64,000 bases of DNA from Paracoccus cavernae (lineage in GTDB: Bacteria > Pseudomonadota > Alphaproteobacteria > Rhodobacterales > Rhodobacteraceae). Location: assembly GCA_030410095.1 (NCBI GenBank), contig JAUFRC010000001.1, forward strand, positions 1,934,501 through 1,998,500, given 5' to 3'. Shown in pieces: positions 48,876 to 58,817 of this stretch; position 1 is the stretch's first letter; the number at the start of each line of letters is the position of its first letter. The position numbers and the translations under genes were made by a program. A model generated the notes under the pieces. It did not search any database, had not been told where the DNA came from, and saw only the letters and a list, made by a program, of their open reading frames with translations.

Positions 48876-51755
48876 TTATTCCGCCGCTGTCGGCAGAATC
48901 CGGCGCGCCAGATCGGAATGCGCCTGATATTCCTCCTGCCAGTCGCTCGGCCCGTTCGAGGGGCTGACCTGAACGGCCGTCACCTTGAACTCGGGGCAGT
49001 TCGTGGCCCAGTCGGAGTTGTCCGTCGTGACCACGTTAGCCTGCGTCGTCGGGTGGTGGAAGGTCGTATAGACCACACCCGGCGCCACCCGCTCGGTGAT
49101 TTCGACACGCAAGGTCGTATCGCCCGAACGCGAGGCCACGCGCACCCAGTCGCCATTGCGCAAACCGCGGTTTTCCGCATCCGACGGATGGATCTCGAGG
49201 ATATCCTCGGGGTGGAAGACCGTGTTCTCGGTCCGCCGCGTCTGTGCGCCGACGTTATACTGCGACAGGATGCGCCCCGTCGTCAGCAAGAGCGGGAAGC
49301 GCGCGCCGGTGCGCTCGTCGGTCGCGACATATTCGGTATGGATGAACTTGCCCTTGCCGCGCACGAAGCCGTCGACATGCATCAGCGGCGTGCCCAAAGG
49401 CGCCGCCTCGTTGCACGGCCATTGCACGGAGCCGACCTCGTCGAGCAGCGCATAGCTCACGCCCGCAAAGCTCGGCGTGGTCATGGCGATTTCGTCCATG
49501 ATCGCTTCGGGATGCGGATAGCTCCAGTTGCCGCCCATGCGGTTGGCCAGAAGCTGGGTGATCTCCCAATCCTCGTAGCCGTTCTTGGGCGTCATGGTGC
49601 GGCGCACGCGGTTGATGCGGCGCTCGGCATTGGTGAAGGTGCCGTCCTTTTCGAGGAAGCTCGAACCGGGCAGCAGGACATGGGCGTAGTTGGCGGTCTC
49701 GTTAAGGAAGAGATCCTGAACGATGACGATATCCATCGCCGACAGCGCCGAGGTGACGTGCTTGGTGTCGGGATCGGACTGGACGATATCCTCGCCCTGA
49801 CAATAGAGGCCCTTGAATTTGCCCTGAAGCGCGAAGTCGAACATGTTGGGGATGCGCAGGCCCGGCTCGTCGGACAAAGGCACGCCCCAGACGCGTTCGT
49901 AAAGCGCGCGGGTCGCCGGATCGCTGACATGGCGATAGCCGGGATATTCATGCGGGAACGAGCCCATATCGCACGAACCCTGCACGTTGTTCTGGCCGCG
50001 CAGCGGGTTCACGCCGGTGCCGTTCTTGCCGATATTGCCGGTCATCATCGCGAGGTTCGCGATCGCCATGACCGTGGTCGAGCCCTGCGAATGCTCGGTC
50101 ACGCCCAGCCCGTAGAAGATCGAGGCGCGCGGCGCTTTGGCATAGGCGCGGGCGGCCTCGCGCACGAGATGCGCAGGAACCTTGCACAGGGCTTCGACCT
50201 CTTCGGGCGAATGTTTGGGCAGGGCCGCGAATTCCATGTATTCCTTGAATTCGTTCCAGTCGCAGCGCTCGCGGATGAATTCCTCGTCATAAAGCTTCTC
50301 GGTGACGATCACATGGGCCAAAGCGGTCACGACCGCGACGTTGGTGCCCGGACGCAGCGGCAGGTGCAGCCCCATGCCCATATGCGGCGTATCGAGAATG
50401 TCGGTGCGGCGCGGATCGACCACGATCAGCCCCGCGCCTTTGCGCAAGCGTGCCCGCATGCGCGAACCGACGACGGGGTGCCCGTCGGTCGGGTTCGCGC
50501 CGATGATCAGCATCAGATCGGTCTCTTCGATCGAGTCGAAATCATGCGTGCCGGCCGAGGTGCCGAAGGTCTTGCCCAGACCATAGCCGGTCGGCGAATG
50601 GCAGACGCGGGCGCAGGTATCGGTGTTGTTGTTGCCGAAAACCGCGCGAGCGAGCTTCTGGACGAGATAGGTTTCCTCGTTGGTGCAGCGCGAGGAGGTG
50701 ATGACGCCGATCGAATCCTTGCCGAAATCGGCCTGGGTCTGGCGCAGGCGGGTCGCCGCGAAATCGAGTGCCTCGTCCCAGCTGACTTCCTGCCACGGAT
50801 CGGTGATCTTCTCGCGGATCATCGGCTTGAGGATGCGGTCGCGGTGGGTGGCGTAGCCCCAGGCGAAACGACCTTTGACGCAGCTATGGCCGTGGTTGGC
50901 CTTGCCGTCCTTGGAGGGCACCATGCGCACGACCTGCTCGCCGCGCATATGCGCATCGAACGAGCAGCCGACGCCACAATAGGCGCAGGTCGTCTTCACG
51001 ATGCGCTCGGGCGTGCCGATATCGAGGACGGTGTTCTCGATCAGGGTCGCGGTCGGGCAGGCCTGAACACAGGCGCCGCAGCTCACGCAATCCGAGGCGA
51101 GGAAGCTGTCCGAAGCCATGCCCGGCGAGACGCGGCTGTCGAAACCGCGACCCTCGATCGTCAGCGCGAAGGTCCCCTGCACTTCCTCGCAGGCGCGAAC
51201 GCAGCGGTTGCAGACGATACATTTCGCCGGATCGAAAGTGAAATAGGGGTTCGACTGGTCCTTGGGCCGCCATTCGGGGTTCGGGCCTTCGGCCGTGCGT
51301 TTGGCGAAATGGTTCTTGCCCGGCTCGTAGCGGACCTCGCGCAGGCCGACCGCACCGGCCATATCCTGCAATTCGCAATCGCCGTTCGCACCACAAGTCA
51401 GACAGTCGAGCGGGTGGTCCGAGATATAAAGCTCCATCACGCCGCGACGGATCTGCGCGATCTCGTCGGTCTGGGTGTGAACGCTCATCCCTTCGCTGAC
51501 CGGCGTGGTGCAGGAGGCAGGCGTGCCGCGCATCCCGTCGATCTGGACGACGCACAGACGGCACGACCCGAAAGAGGCGAGGTTGTCGGTCGCGCAAAGT
51601 TTGGGAACCGAAATCCCCGCCTCTGCCGCCGCACGCATGACCGAGGTTCCCGCCGGAACCGTCACAGCGATCCCGTCGATCTTCAGCGTGACTTTGACAT
51701 CGGACTTGACCGCAGGCGTACCCATGTCGCGGTCGGGAATGATGAAGTCTTTCAT
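48876..51755 (-). CDS. fdsA: NAD-dependent formate dehydrogenase, catalytic alpha subunit
   Basis: Molybdenum-bis-MGD subunit that oxidises formate to CO2 in the cytoplasm. Intact, 959 residues. The N-terminal 2Fe-2S domain holds CATDNLASFGSCRLCVV; then CLTCGANGDCELQ, the 4Fe-4S ferredoxin pairs CIVCNRCVRACEE and CVSCGACVQACPT, and CAYCGVGCSFD. The molybdenum ligand Cys is in CARVCHSPTGYGLGKTFG, with the catalytic His next to it. C-terminal segment LTTGRILSQYNVGAQTRRT and DWVRVASRSGDTTLRVEIT form the cofactor-binding cap. ATG overlaps the fdsB stop (ATGA). The four-kilobase alpha-beta region has no frame breaks, unlike its neighbours. Confidence 0.96.
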   Translation of the reverse strand: MKDFIIPDRDMGTPAVKSDVKVTLKIDGIAVTVPAGTSVMRAAAEAGISVPKLCATDNLASFGSCRLCVVQIDGMRGTPASCTTPVSEGMSVHTQTDEIAQIRRGVMELYISDHPLDCLTCGANGDCELQDMAGAVGLREVRYEPGKNHFAKRTAEGPNPEWRPKDQSNPYFTFDPAKCIVCNRCVRACEEVQGTFALTIEGRGFDSRVSPGMASDSFLASDCVSCGACVQACPTATLIENTVLDIGTPERIVKTTCAYCGVGCSFDAHMRGEQVVRMVPSKDGKANHGHSCVKGRFAWGYATHRDRILKPMIREKITDPWQEVSWDEALDFAATRLRQTQADFGKDSIGVITSSRCTNEETYLVQKLARAVFGNNNTDTCARVCHSPTGYGLGKTFGTSAGTHDFDSIEETDLMLIIGANPTDGHPVVGSRMRARLRKGAGLIVVDPRRTDILDTPHMGMGLHLPLRPGTNVAVVTALAHVIVTEKLYDEEFIRERCDWNEFKEYMEFAALPKHSPEEVEALCKVPAHLVREAARAYAKAPRASIFYGLGVTEHSQGSTTVMAIANLAMMTGNIGKNGTGVNPLRGQNNVQGSCDMGSFPHEYPGYRHVSDPATRALYERVWGVPLSDEPGLRIPNMFDFALQGKFKGLYCQGEDIVQSDPDTKHVTSALSAMDIVIVQDLFLNETANYAHVLLPGSSFLEKDGTFTNAERRINRVRRTMTPKNGYEDWEITQLLANRMGGNWSYPHPEAIMDEIAMTTPSFAGVSYALLDEVGSVQWPCNEAAPLGTPLMHVDGFVRGKGKFIHTEYVATDERTGARFPLLLTTGRILSQYNVGAQTRRTENTVFHPEDILEIHPSDAENRGLRNGDWVRVASRSGDTTLRVEITERVAPGVVYTTFHHPTTQANVVTTDNSDWATNCPEFKVTAVQVSPSNGPSDWQEEYQAHSDLARRILPTAAE

Positions 51756-53314
51756 TCTGCTGCCTCCCTGCGGGCAGTGCCCCGGTTGGTAAAATCATCG
51801 GGGAAATGCGTCAGCGCGGACATGACCGGGAAAGGCGCAAAGCCCCCGAGCGCACAAAGCGAGCCCCATTTCATCGTGTTGCACAGGTCTTTCAGGATCT
51901 CGATTCCGTCGAGATCACCCTCGGCGATGCGGTCGATCGTTTCGACACCGCGTGTCGAGCCGATGCGGCAGGGCGTGCATTTGCCGCAGCTTTCGACCGC
52001 GCAGAACTCCATCGCGAAACGCGAAAGTTTCAGCATATCGGCGGTATCGTCGAAAACGGTGATGCCGGCATGGCCCAGAAGGCCCTCTTTGGTGGCGAGC
52101 TCTTCATAGCCGAAGGGCACGTCGAAATTCGCGACCGGAATATAGGAGCCCAATGGCCCGCCGACCTGAACCGCCTTGACCGGACGGCCCGAAATCGTGC
52201 CGCCGCCGATGCCCATGACGATATCGCCCAGCTTCATGCCGAAAGCGGCCTCGTAAAGCCCGCCGAATTTGACATTGCCAGCGATCTGGATCGGAATCGT
52301 CCCCTTGGAGCGGCCAATCCCCAGCGCACCATAAGCCGCGCCGCCATGTTCCAAAATCCACGGCACCGCACCAAGCGAGAGCACGTTGTTCACGACCGTC
52401 GGACGGCCAAGAAAACCTTCAAGCGCGGGGATCGGCGGCTTGGCGCGAACCACGCCGCGCTTGCCTTCGAGGCTGTTGAGCAGGCTGGTTTCCTCGCCGC
52501 AGACATAGGCGCCCGCGCCAACGCGCACCTCCATGTCATAGGCGTAATCCGAGCCGAGCATCTTCGCGCCGAGCATTCCGTAGGCCCGCGCCGCCTTGAT
52601 CGCATCGTTCATCGCGCGGATCGCATCGGGATATTCGCTGCGGATATAGACATAGCCCTGCGTTGCGCCGACCGCGATACCCGCAATCGCCATGCCTTCG
52701 ATCAGGCAAAGCGGATCGCCCTCCATCAGCATCCGGTCGGCGAAGCTGCCCGAATCGCCCTCGTCGGCATTGCAGATGATGTATTTCTGCGGACCTGCGG
52801 CACCGGCCACGGTCTTCCACTTGATCGCGGTCGGAAAACCCGCGCCGCCACGGCCGCGCAGTCCCGAATCCATGACCTCGGCCACGATCTTTTCCGGCCC
52901 TGCCGCAATCGCCGCCTTGAGCCCGTTCAGCCCGCCATGCGCGATGAAATCATCCATCGAAACCGGATCGATCACGCCCACGCGGGCGAATGTCAGACGC
53001 TGCTGCCCCTTCATCCAGTCGAGTTCCTCGACCGGACCCAAGGCGCGCGGATGTTTGCGGCTGTCCGCCGTCAGACCGGCCACGATCTCGGCGACCAGAT
53101 CCGCGACATCCTCAACCTCGAAAGGACCGAAGCCGACGCGGGTGCCGTCCAGATCAACCTCGACCAGCGGCTCGAGCCAGATCATCCCGCGCGAGCCGTT
53201 GCGCACGATCTGGGCCTCGACGCCCTGTTTCGCCAGCTCGGCAGCCATGGTTTTCGCGACATCATCCGCGCCAAGCGCACGGGCGGCCGCATCAATGGGA
53301 ACATAGATCTTCAT
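51752..53314 (-). CDS. fdsB: NAD-dependent formate dehydrogenase, beta subunit (NADH-binding)
   Basis: FMN- and NAD-binding subunit, homologous to complex I NuoF with a NuoE-like thioredoxin-fold head. Intact, 520 residues. Motifs are GLRGRGGAGFPTAIKWK (FMN/NAD loop), ICNADEGDSGSFADRMLMEG, GAYVCGEETSLLNSLEG and the 4Fe-4S ligands ESCGKCTPCRIGSTRG with a later Cys in CALGGFAPFP. It overlaps fdsG and fdsA by 4 nt at each end, so G, B and A are translationally coupled. Confidence 0.96.
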   Translation of the reverse strand: MKIYVPIDAAARALGADDVAKTMAAELAKQGVEAQIVRNGSRGMIWLEPLVEVDLDGTRVGFGPFEVEDVADLVAEIVAGLTADSRKHPRALGPVEELDWMKGQQRLTFARVGVIDPVSMDDFIAHGGLNGLKAAIAAGPEKIVAEVMDSGLRGRGGAGFPTAIKWKTVAGAAGPQKYIICNADEGDSGSFADRMLMEGDPLCLIEGMAIAGIAVGATQGYVYIRSEYPDAIRAMNDAIKAARAYGMLGAKMLGSDYAYDMEVRVGAGAYVCGEETSLLNSLEGKRGVVRAKPPIPALEGFLGRPTVVNNVLSLGAVPWILEHGGAAYGALGIGRSKGTIPIQIAGNVKFGGLYEAAFGMKLGDIVMGIGGGTISGRPVKAVQVGGPLGSYIPVANFDVPFGYEELATKEGLLGHAGITVFDDTADMLKLSRFAMEFCAVESCGKCTPCRIGSTRGVETIDRIAEGDLDGIEILKDLCNTMKWGSLCALGGFAPFPVMSALTHFPDDFTNRGTARREAAE

Positions 53315-53802
53315 GCGCGCACCTCGGCAACCAGTCGCCCGATTTTGGCGGCATTCGCCCGTCCGATCAGCTTGCCGTCCAGCTCGGCCGAAGGCGCACA
53401 AGCGCACAGGCCCAGACAAAAGACCGGCTCGAGCGTCAGGCGGCCGTCGGGCGTGGTCTCGTGCCAGCCGATGCCCAAAGCCTTGCAGATCTGGTCGGCC
53501 AATTCGTCCGCACCCATCGACTGACAGGATTCCGCGCGGCACAAACGCAGCACATGCGGTGCGGTCGGGTGGTCGCGGAAATCGTGGTAAAAGCTGACGA
53601 CGCCATACACTTCGGCCCGCGTGATCCCCAAAGCCTTGGCCAGAATCGGCTGCGCATCCTCTGGGATCATGCCCCAATCGGCCTGAATATCGTGCAAAAT
53701 CGGCAGCAAAGGCCCTTCGCGATCGATATGGCGCGCGATGATGGTTTGCAGGTGGCTTTGCGCTTCGGCGTCAAAGGCCCGGTCGGGCGGCATTCGAGTC
53801 AT
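53311..53802 (-). CDS. fdsG: NAD-dependent formate dehydrogenase, gamma subunit
   Basis: 2Fe-2S subunit homologous to NuoE. Intact, 163 residues. The four cluster cysteines are in LRLCRAESCQSMGADEL and EPVFCLGLCACAPSAELDG. First structural gene of the fds operon, 78 nt downstream of the LysR-type gene on the same strand; overlaps the fdsB start by 4 nt. Confidence 0.95.
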   Translation of the reverse strand: MTRMPPDRAFDAEAQSHLQTIIARHIDREGPLLPILHDIQADWGMIPEDAQPILAKALGITRAEVYGVVSFYHDFRDHPTAPHVLRLCRAESCQSMGADELADQICKALGIGWHETTPDGRLTLEPVFCLGLCACAPSAELDGKLIGRANAAKIGRLVAEVRA

Positions 53803-53880
53803 GGCTGGATCATTCCGGGCTAGTCTATCTTCTTCAAAGATTAACGCCCGTCGATAGACAACTCAATTGCAATCTATCGT

Positions 53881-54749
53881 TTATTGATCGACTTTCCCTA
53901 TCGAACGCGCCGCTTTCCACAGAGCTTCGACCAAAGGGGGATGCGGCTCGCGGGCGGCGGTGACGAGCCCGACCAGATGACCCTCGCCACGCAACGGCCG
54001 CGCGTGGACTCCATGGGGCAGCGGCAGCCCTCGGCCAACCCCTGCGGCAGGATCGCCGCCCAATCTCCGCTCGCGACATGGGCAAGGATCGACAGCATCG
54101 AGGTCGATTCGACCCGCGGCTCGGCCTCGACGCCCGCCGCAAGCAGATGGCGCATGACAATGCGGCGGTTCTGCATATCGGGCGTGAGCAGACAAAGCGG
54201 ACGCTGTGCCGCCTCGGACCATTCGGCGGCGCCCTCGGCCGCGCTGCGGTCGACCAGACAATAGGTCTCGCGGTAAAGCGGCATCGACTGGACGCGGCCC
54301 AAGGGCTCGCTGTCGAGATAGGTGATGCCCGCATCCAGCTCCAAAGCGTCGATCTGGTCGCGGATCTCGTCCGAGGACCGCGACAGGATGCTGACGGCGG
54401 CATTGGGATGGCGCTGCAGGAAAGGCGCGGTCAGCTCGGCAATGCGCGGCATGGCGGTCGGGATCACCCCGATGCGCAAACGACCCGAAACCCCTCGCGC
54501 GAGGCTTTCATCTCGGCCTGCATGGCACGCGCATCGGCGACGATCCGGCGCGACCAGCCCAAGACCCGCTCTCCTTCGGGGTCAGCCCCTGAAAGCGCGA
54601 GCCGCGCCGGACCAGCTGGACACCCAACTGGTCCTCAAGCGCGCGGATTGCAGAGGAAAGGGTGGGCTGGGTGATCCCAAAGCCTCGGCTGCGCGCCCGA
54701 AATGCTCTTCGCGCGCCAGAACCATAAACATGTTGAGCCGGTCAATCAT
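53881..54749 (-). CDS. LysR-family regulator upstream of the fds operon, four frame breaks
   Basis: About 290 residues after repair. HTH domain [20 protein letters not shown] then [21 protein letters not shown]; the effector domain has [38 protein letters not shown] and ends [14 protein letters not shown]. Breaks: 54676-54678 (G4 to G3), 54578-54581 (C5 to C4), 54491-54494 (G5 to G4) and 54028-54030 (G4 to G3). A LysR regulator beside fds genes is common (FdsR type), so formate-linked control is inferred. It lies on the same strand as fdsG rather than divergent. Confidence 0.87.
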
Positions 54750-54783
54750 GGCCGCCTCCGGCAAATGGAAAGACAGGCCGCAG

Positions 54784-54838
54784 CCCATCTTTCATGCGCA
54801 AATATCCGGGGTCCGGGGCAGAGCCCCGGTCCGGTTGC
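54784..54838 (-). repeat. Dispersed GC-rich intergenic repeat, copy A
   Basis: On the minus strand it reads CCGGGGCTCTGCCCCGGACC, then CCGGATATTTGCGCATGAAAGATG-like sequence split here as CCGGATATTT, GCGC, ATGAAAGATG. The same arrangement (GC-rich hairpin, GGATATTT, ATGAAAGATG) recurs at 56405-56460. It contains a GGGGC/GCCCC stem that could end the purS transcript. Confidence 0.65.
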
Positions 54839-54841
54839 CGG

Positions 54842-55081
54842 TCAAAGGATCTCGACCGAATATTTCTCGATCACGGTATTGGCGAGCAGGCTTTCGCACA
54901 TTTTCGCCACTTCCGTTTCGGCTGCAGCGCGATCGCTGCCTGCAAGATCAAGCTCGATGACCTTGCCCTGACGCACGCCCTCGACGCCGCCAAAGCCGAG
55001 CCCGCCCAAAGCGTGGCGGATCGCCTCGCCCTGCGGATCCAGAACGCCATCCTTGAGCATGATGGTGACACGAGCTTTCAT
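54842..55081 (-). CDS. purS: Phosphoribosylformylglycinamidine synthase subunit PurS
   Basis: Small subunit of the three-part FGAM synthase (PurL-PurQ-PurS) of purine synthesis. 79 residues, intact: MKARVTIMLKDGVLDPQGEA, LGFGGVEGVRQGKVIELDL and SLLANTVIEKYSVEIL fit the family. It follows purC after 11 nt. purQ, which often comes next, is not here; the repeat at 54784-54838 and the LysR gene follow instead. Confidence 0.93.
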   Translation of the reverse strand: MKARVTIMLKDGVLDPQGEAIRHALGGLGFGGVEGVRQGKVIELDLAGSDRAAAETEVAKMCESLLANTVIEKYSVEIL

Positions 55082-55092
55082 CGGCGGGCCTT

Positions 55093-55857
55093 TCAGTTGA
55101 TCAGCGTGGGCTTCGAGAGGGAGGTGGTATTGGCGGGCATCAGCCCCAGCCGGCGCGCCACCTCGGTATAGGCATCGGTCAACGAGCCCAGATCGCGGCG
55201 GAAGACGTCCTTGTCCAGCTTCTGGCCGGTTTTGACGTCCCACAGTCGGCAGCTGTCGGGGCTGATTTCGTCGGCGACGATCAGGCGCATGAAATCGCCG
55301 TCCCAGATCCGGCCGATCTCGATCTTGAAGTCGATCAGCTTGATGCCGACGCCGTAGAAGACGCCCGAGAGGAAATCGTTGACCCGCAAGGCAAGGCTGA
55401 CGATATCGTCGAGATCCTGCTGCGCGGCCCAGCCGAAGGCGATGATGTACTCCTCGGAGACCATCGGATCGCCGAGCTCGTCGTTCTTGTAGGAATATTC
55501 GACGATCGGACGCGGCAGCGCCGTGCCTTCCTCGAGACCGAGGCGCTTCGACAGCGAGCCTGCCGCGAAATTGCGCACGATCACTTCCAGCGGAATGATC
55601 TCGACCTGACGGATCAATTGCTCGCGCATATTGATGCGGCGGATGAAGTGGTTCGGAACGCCGATATTGGTCAGGCCGTTCATGAAATACTCGGACAGGC
55701 GGTTGTTCAACACGCCTTTGCCGTCAATCGTGGCTTTCTTCTGGGCGTTGAAGGCGGTCGCATCATCCTTGAAGTATTGGATCAGCGTGCCCGGCTCGGT
55801 CCCTTCGTAAAGGATCTTTGCTTTGCCTTCGTAGATTTTCTTGCGCCGTGGTGCCAT
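55093..55857 (-). CDS. purC: Phosphoribosylaminoimidazole-succinocarboxamide synthase PurC
   Basis: SAICAR synthetase, joins aspartate to CAIR with ATP. Intact, 254 residues: [58 protein letters not shown] and [20 protein letters not shown] with the SAICAR signature around [16 protein letters not shown]. Divergent from the ATPase zeta subunit gene across 168 nt. Confidence 0.96.
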   Translation of the reverse strand: MAPRRKKIYEGKAKILYEGTEPGTLIQYFKDDATAFNAQKKATIDGKGVLNNRLSEYFMNGLTNIGVPNHFIRRINMREQLIRQVEIIPLEVIVRNFAAGSLSKRLGLEEGTALPRPIVEYSYKNDELGDPMVSEEYIIAFGWAAQQDLDDIVSLALRVNDFLSGVFYGVGIKLIDFKIEIGRIWDGDFMRLIVADEISPDSCRLWDVKTGQKLDKDVFRRDLGSLTDAYTEVARRLGLMPANTTSLSKPTLIN

Positions 55858-56025
55858 AATGCGCTTCTCCCGTCAGCAAGTATGTCGCTCTTCGCGCTAT
55901 AGGCCAGAATGGGGGAATGAGCAATACAGGGTTGATGCAGGAAGCCGCCTTGCGCATATCTGAATTGCAACCAATGATCACGCCAATGCTCGCTCTTGTC
56001 TCTCCCGATCCTCAAGGAGGCCCGA

Positions 56026-56340
56026 ATGACGACTTTTGACGACCGCGAACGCGCCTATGAAGCAAAGTTCGCAAAGGATGCAGAGCTGACCTTCAAGGCC
56101 GAGGCCCGCCGCAACCGGCTTTTGGGCGAATGGGCCGCAGCGCTTTTGGGAAAAACCGGCGACGAGGCGCGCTCTTATGCGCTGACCGTCGTCACGTCGG
56201 ATTTCAACGAGCCCGGCGACGGCGATGTTTTCCGCAAACTGGCCGACGATCTTGACGGTAAAGCCGACGAGGCCGGCATCCGTGCCAAAATGGCGGAATT
56301 GCGCGTCGAGGCACGCCGCCAGATCCTCGAAGACGAATAA
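56026..56340 (+). CDS. F1F0-ATPase inhibitor subunit zeta (DUF1476)
   Basis: 104 residues, intact: MTTFDDRERAYEAKFAKDAE, LTFKAEARRNRLLGEWAAAL, then an acidic four-helix body. The zeta subunit blocks ATP hydrolysis by the F1-ATPase; it was described in Paracoccus denitrificans, and its inhibitory N-terminus is the conserved start seen here. The ribosome site AAGGAGG is perfect, 6 nt before ATG. It stands alone, divergent from purC. Confidence 0.92.
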   Translation: MTTFDDRERAYEAKFAKDAELTFKAEARRNRLLGEWAAALLGKTGDEARSYALTVVTSDFNEPGDGDVFRKLADDLDGKADEAGIRAKMAELRVEARRQILEDE

Positions 56341-56389
56341 GGAGCACGGCAACCGCCCCTTTTCGGTCCGGCGAGGGCTCGGGGGCGGG

Positions 56390-56462
56390 GCACCTTCTTC
56401 CGGCAGGAAAGTTCCGGGGCGCTGCCCCCGACCCCGGGATATTTCGGCATGAAAGATGCGGG
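56390..56462 (+). repeat. Dispersed GC-rich intergenic repeat, copy B
   Basis: TTCCGGGGCGCTGCCCCCGA, then CCCCGGGATATTTCGGC and ATGAAAGATGCGG. It matches copy A (54784-54838) in order and spacing, and lies between the zeta gene and the MATE gene, where it could help end both convergent transcripts. Confidence 0.65.
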
Positions 56463-56489
56463 GCCCAAAGGTAGGGCCCTCGGGCCGGA

Positions 56490-57813
56490 CTAGCCGATCG
56501 AGGCCTCGACGCGCGGATAGAGCTTTGCCATCGTCACGCCGCGCATCAGGTTGAGCCCCATCAGTGCCGCCCATAGCCCGTGATTGCCCAGCCAAAGCGG
56601 CAGGGTCAGGCAGAGCAGCGCGTAGAAAGCGACCGAGACCAGCATAGCATTGCGCATCTCGCGGGTTCGGGTCGCGCCGATGAAAATGCCGTCATACATC
56701 CAGCTCGCCACGCCGATCAGCGGGCCGATGGCGAGCCACGGCAGATAGCGCGCGGCCTCGGTGCGAACCTCGGGAGAGGTGGTCAAAAGCGCGATGATCG
56801 CGGGACCGAACAGCCAGAAGACCAGCGAGAGCAGCAGCGCGCCGCCGATCCCCCAGCGCATCGAGATCGCGACGGATTGCCGCAGACGGTCCTTGCGCCG
56901 CGCGCCCACCGCCTGCCCGACCAGCGTCTCCGCCGAAAAGGCAAAGCCGTCCAGCGCATAGGCGGTGATCTCGAGAAACTGCAGCAGCACCTGATTGGCC
57001 GCCAGCGTCACATCCCCTGCCCCGCGCCGAGAAAGATGAAAGTCGTGAAGCTGCCCTGCAGCAGGACCGAGCGGATCAGGATGTCGCCGTTGAGCCGCAC
57101 CAGCCGGTCGATCTGTTCGCGCGCAAAAAGCTGCGCGAACCCGCGCGCCTGCGTCCATGCTTTGACGATCGCGCCGCGCGCGAACCACAGGCCGGTGGCA
57201 AGCCCGGTCCACTCGGCAATCAGCGTCGCCACCGCAACGCCCGGCACCCCCAGCCGAGCCCGAGGACGAACCACAAATCGAGCAGGATGTTGAGCCCGTT
57301 GAGCACCAACTGGATCACCAGCACATCGCGGGTGCGCTCCATCGCGATGAGCCAGCCGGTGATCGCATAAAGCGCGATGGTTGCGGGCGCGCCCCAGATG
57401 CGGATGCCGAGATAGGAGCGCGCGAGCGTTTCGACCTCTTGCGAGGCGGGAGCAAGGCGCAGGGCCAGCGACAAAAGCGGCCAGTGCAGAGCGACCAGCA
57501 CCAGTCCCGCCACCACGCCGATCACCAGCGCGCGCAAAAGATGCGCGCCACCCTCGGTCTCGTTGCCCGCGCCGCGGGCTTGCGCGACCAGCCCCGATGT
57601 GCCCATGCGCAGAAAGCCGAAGATCCAGTAGATCGAGGCGAGAATGATCGCGCCCAGCCCGACCGCACCGATCGGTGCGGCCTCGCCCAACTGTCCCACC
57701 ACGCCGGTATTGACCGCCCCCAGAAGCGGCACGGTTGCATTCGACAGAACGATCGGAAAGGCGATGGCGACAACGCGGCGGTTGTCGATCGCAAGATCGG
57801 TGCCGGCGCTCAC
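56490..57813 (-). CDS. MATE-family efflux transporter (DinF-like), two frame breaks
   Basis: Na+- or H+-driven multidrug exporter of about 441 residues with twelve hydrophobic segments: AFPIVLSNATVPLLGAVNTGV (first helix), GFLRMGTSGLVAQARGAG, TIALYAITGWLIAMERTRDV, and in the second half DGFAFSAETLVGQAVGARRK and SWMYDGIFIGATRTREMRNA. The second-half motif points to the DinF branch. GTG 57813 is the only sensible start. Breaks: 57247-57251 (G6 to G5) and 57014-57017 (G5 to G4). Confidence 0.9.
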
Positions 57814-57851
57814 GGCCGCACCGGCATCGGGTCATGCGGGATCATGGGGGC

Positions 57852-58382
57852 TCAGCCTTCCGAGGGCATCAGGAAATGGCCGGTCGCCTGTGCGAAAAGC
57901 CGCTCGCGGTTGTCCTGCCAGGCTTCGACCTGAACGCTGGCGTAACGCCGGCCCGAGCGCACGATCCGCGCCCGCGCATAGGCGTCGCGCGGCAGGCCCG
58001 AACGCAGATAATCCACGGTGAAATCGATGGTCTTGGGCAGGCGCAGGGCCTCGTCCCCGCCGCCGACCGGCATGGAGCTGGCCGGACGTGTGCCCTCGGA
58101 CTGGCTGCGGCCGCCCTCGATATCGTCCCAGGAGCGCGCCCATGCAAGCTGCACCACCGCTGCCGTCTCGAGGAAGGCCGCGATCGCGCCGCCATGAAGG
58201 GCGGGCAGCAGGGGATTGCCGATATTGCGCTCGGCGTAGGCCATGACGGCGGTCAGCTCGTCGCCGCGCCGGTCGAAGCTGATCCCGAGCCAAGCGGCAT
58301 AGGGAATGACCCCGACAATGGTTTGCAGCGCCATGTCGCGGCGCGATTTGATCTGGTGGAGCGGCTCGCTGCGGTCGATCAT
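57852..58382 (-). CDS. PaaI-type hotdog thioesterase
   Basis: 176 residues, intact, single hotdog domain: GVIPYAAWLGISFDRRGDEL, PLLPALHGGAIAAFLETAAV (the HGGxxAxxxE catalytic helix) and TIDFTVDYLRSGLPRDAYA. Family acts on acyl-CoA; substrate unknown. It starts 1 nt after the stop of a second thioesterase gene, so the pair may encode a heteromer or sequential duplicates. MATE follows after 38 nt. Confidence 0.87.
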   Translation of the reverse strand: MIDRSEPLHQIKSRRDMALQTIVGVIPYAAWLGISFDRRGDELTAVMAYAERNIGNPLLPALHGGAIAAFLETAAVVQLAWARSWDDIEGGRSQSEGTRPASSMPVGGGDEALRLPKTIDFTVDYLRSGLPRDAYARARIVRSGRRYASVQVEAWQDNRERLFAQATGHFLMPSEG

Positions 58383-58383
58383 C

Positions 58384-58817
58384 TCAGCCTCCCATCGTGA
58401 AAGCGCCGGTCGCGGTGGCAACCGGATTGAGCGTATCGTCGTCGCTGGCCCAGGCCCGCACGAAAGCGACCGAGCGGGTGACGTGATAGCAGGTCGCGCG
58501 CGCCGTGATCTTCTGGCCCGGTTTGGCGGCGCGCATATAGTCGATGCGCAGATCGATGGTCGCGGTCGCGCCGAGCGCCTCTTCATGGCCCAGAACCGCC
58601 GCACCGCAGCAGGTATCCATCAGCGCCGAGACCACGCCGCCGTGGATCACCCCCGAGCGGCTGTCGCCGACGAAGCGCTCGTCCCAGGGCATCGAGATGA
58701 CCGCACCCTCGGGGCCGACCTCTTCGAGGACCATGCCGAGCGCCTGCGCATGGGGATCGCTTCGACGAATTGTCGGGCAATCCGTGCCTTATGGTCCTCG
58801 CCGCCTTGGTTATCCAT
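58384..58817 (-). CDS. Second PaaI-type hotdog thioesterase, one frame break
   Basis: 144 residues after repair: [20 protein letters not shown], then the active helix [20 protein letters not shown] and [20 protein letters not shown]. The same domain as its downstream neighbour but only distantly similar in sequence. The frame breaks at 58752-58755 (C5 to C4). ATG 58817 fits the family start. Confidence 0.87.

Noticed and set aside
48822..53524. Very long open frames on the plus strand opposite fdsA and fdsB
   Set aside because: They are antisense shadows of high-GC codon use; the minus-strand proteins match well-known subunits over full length.
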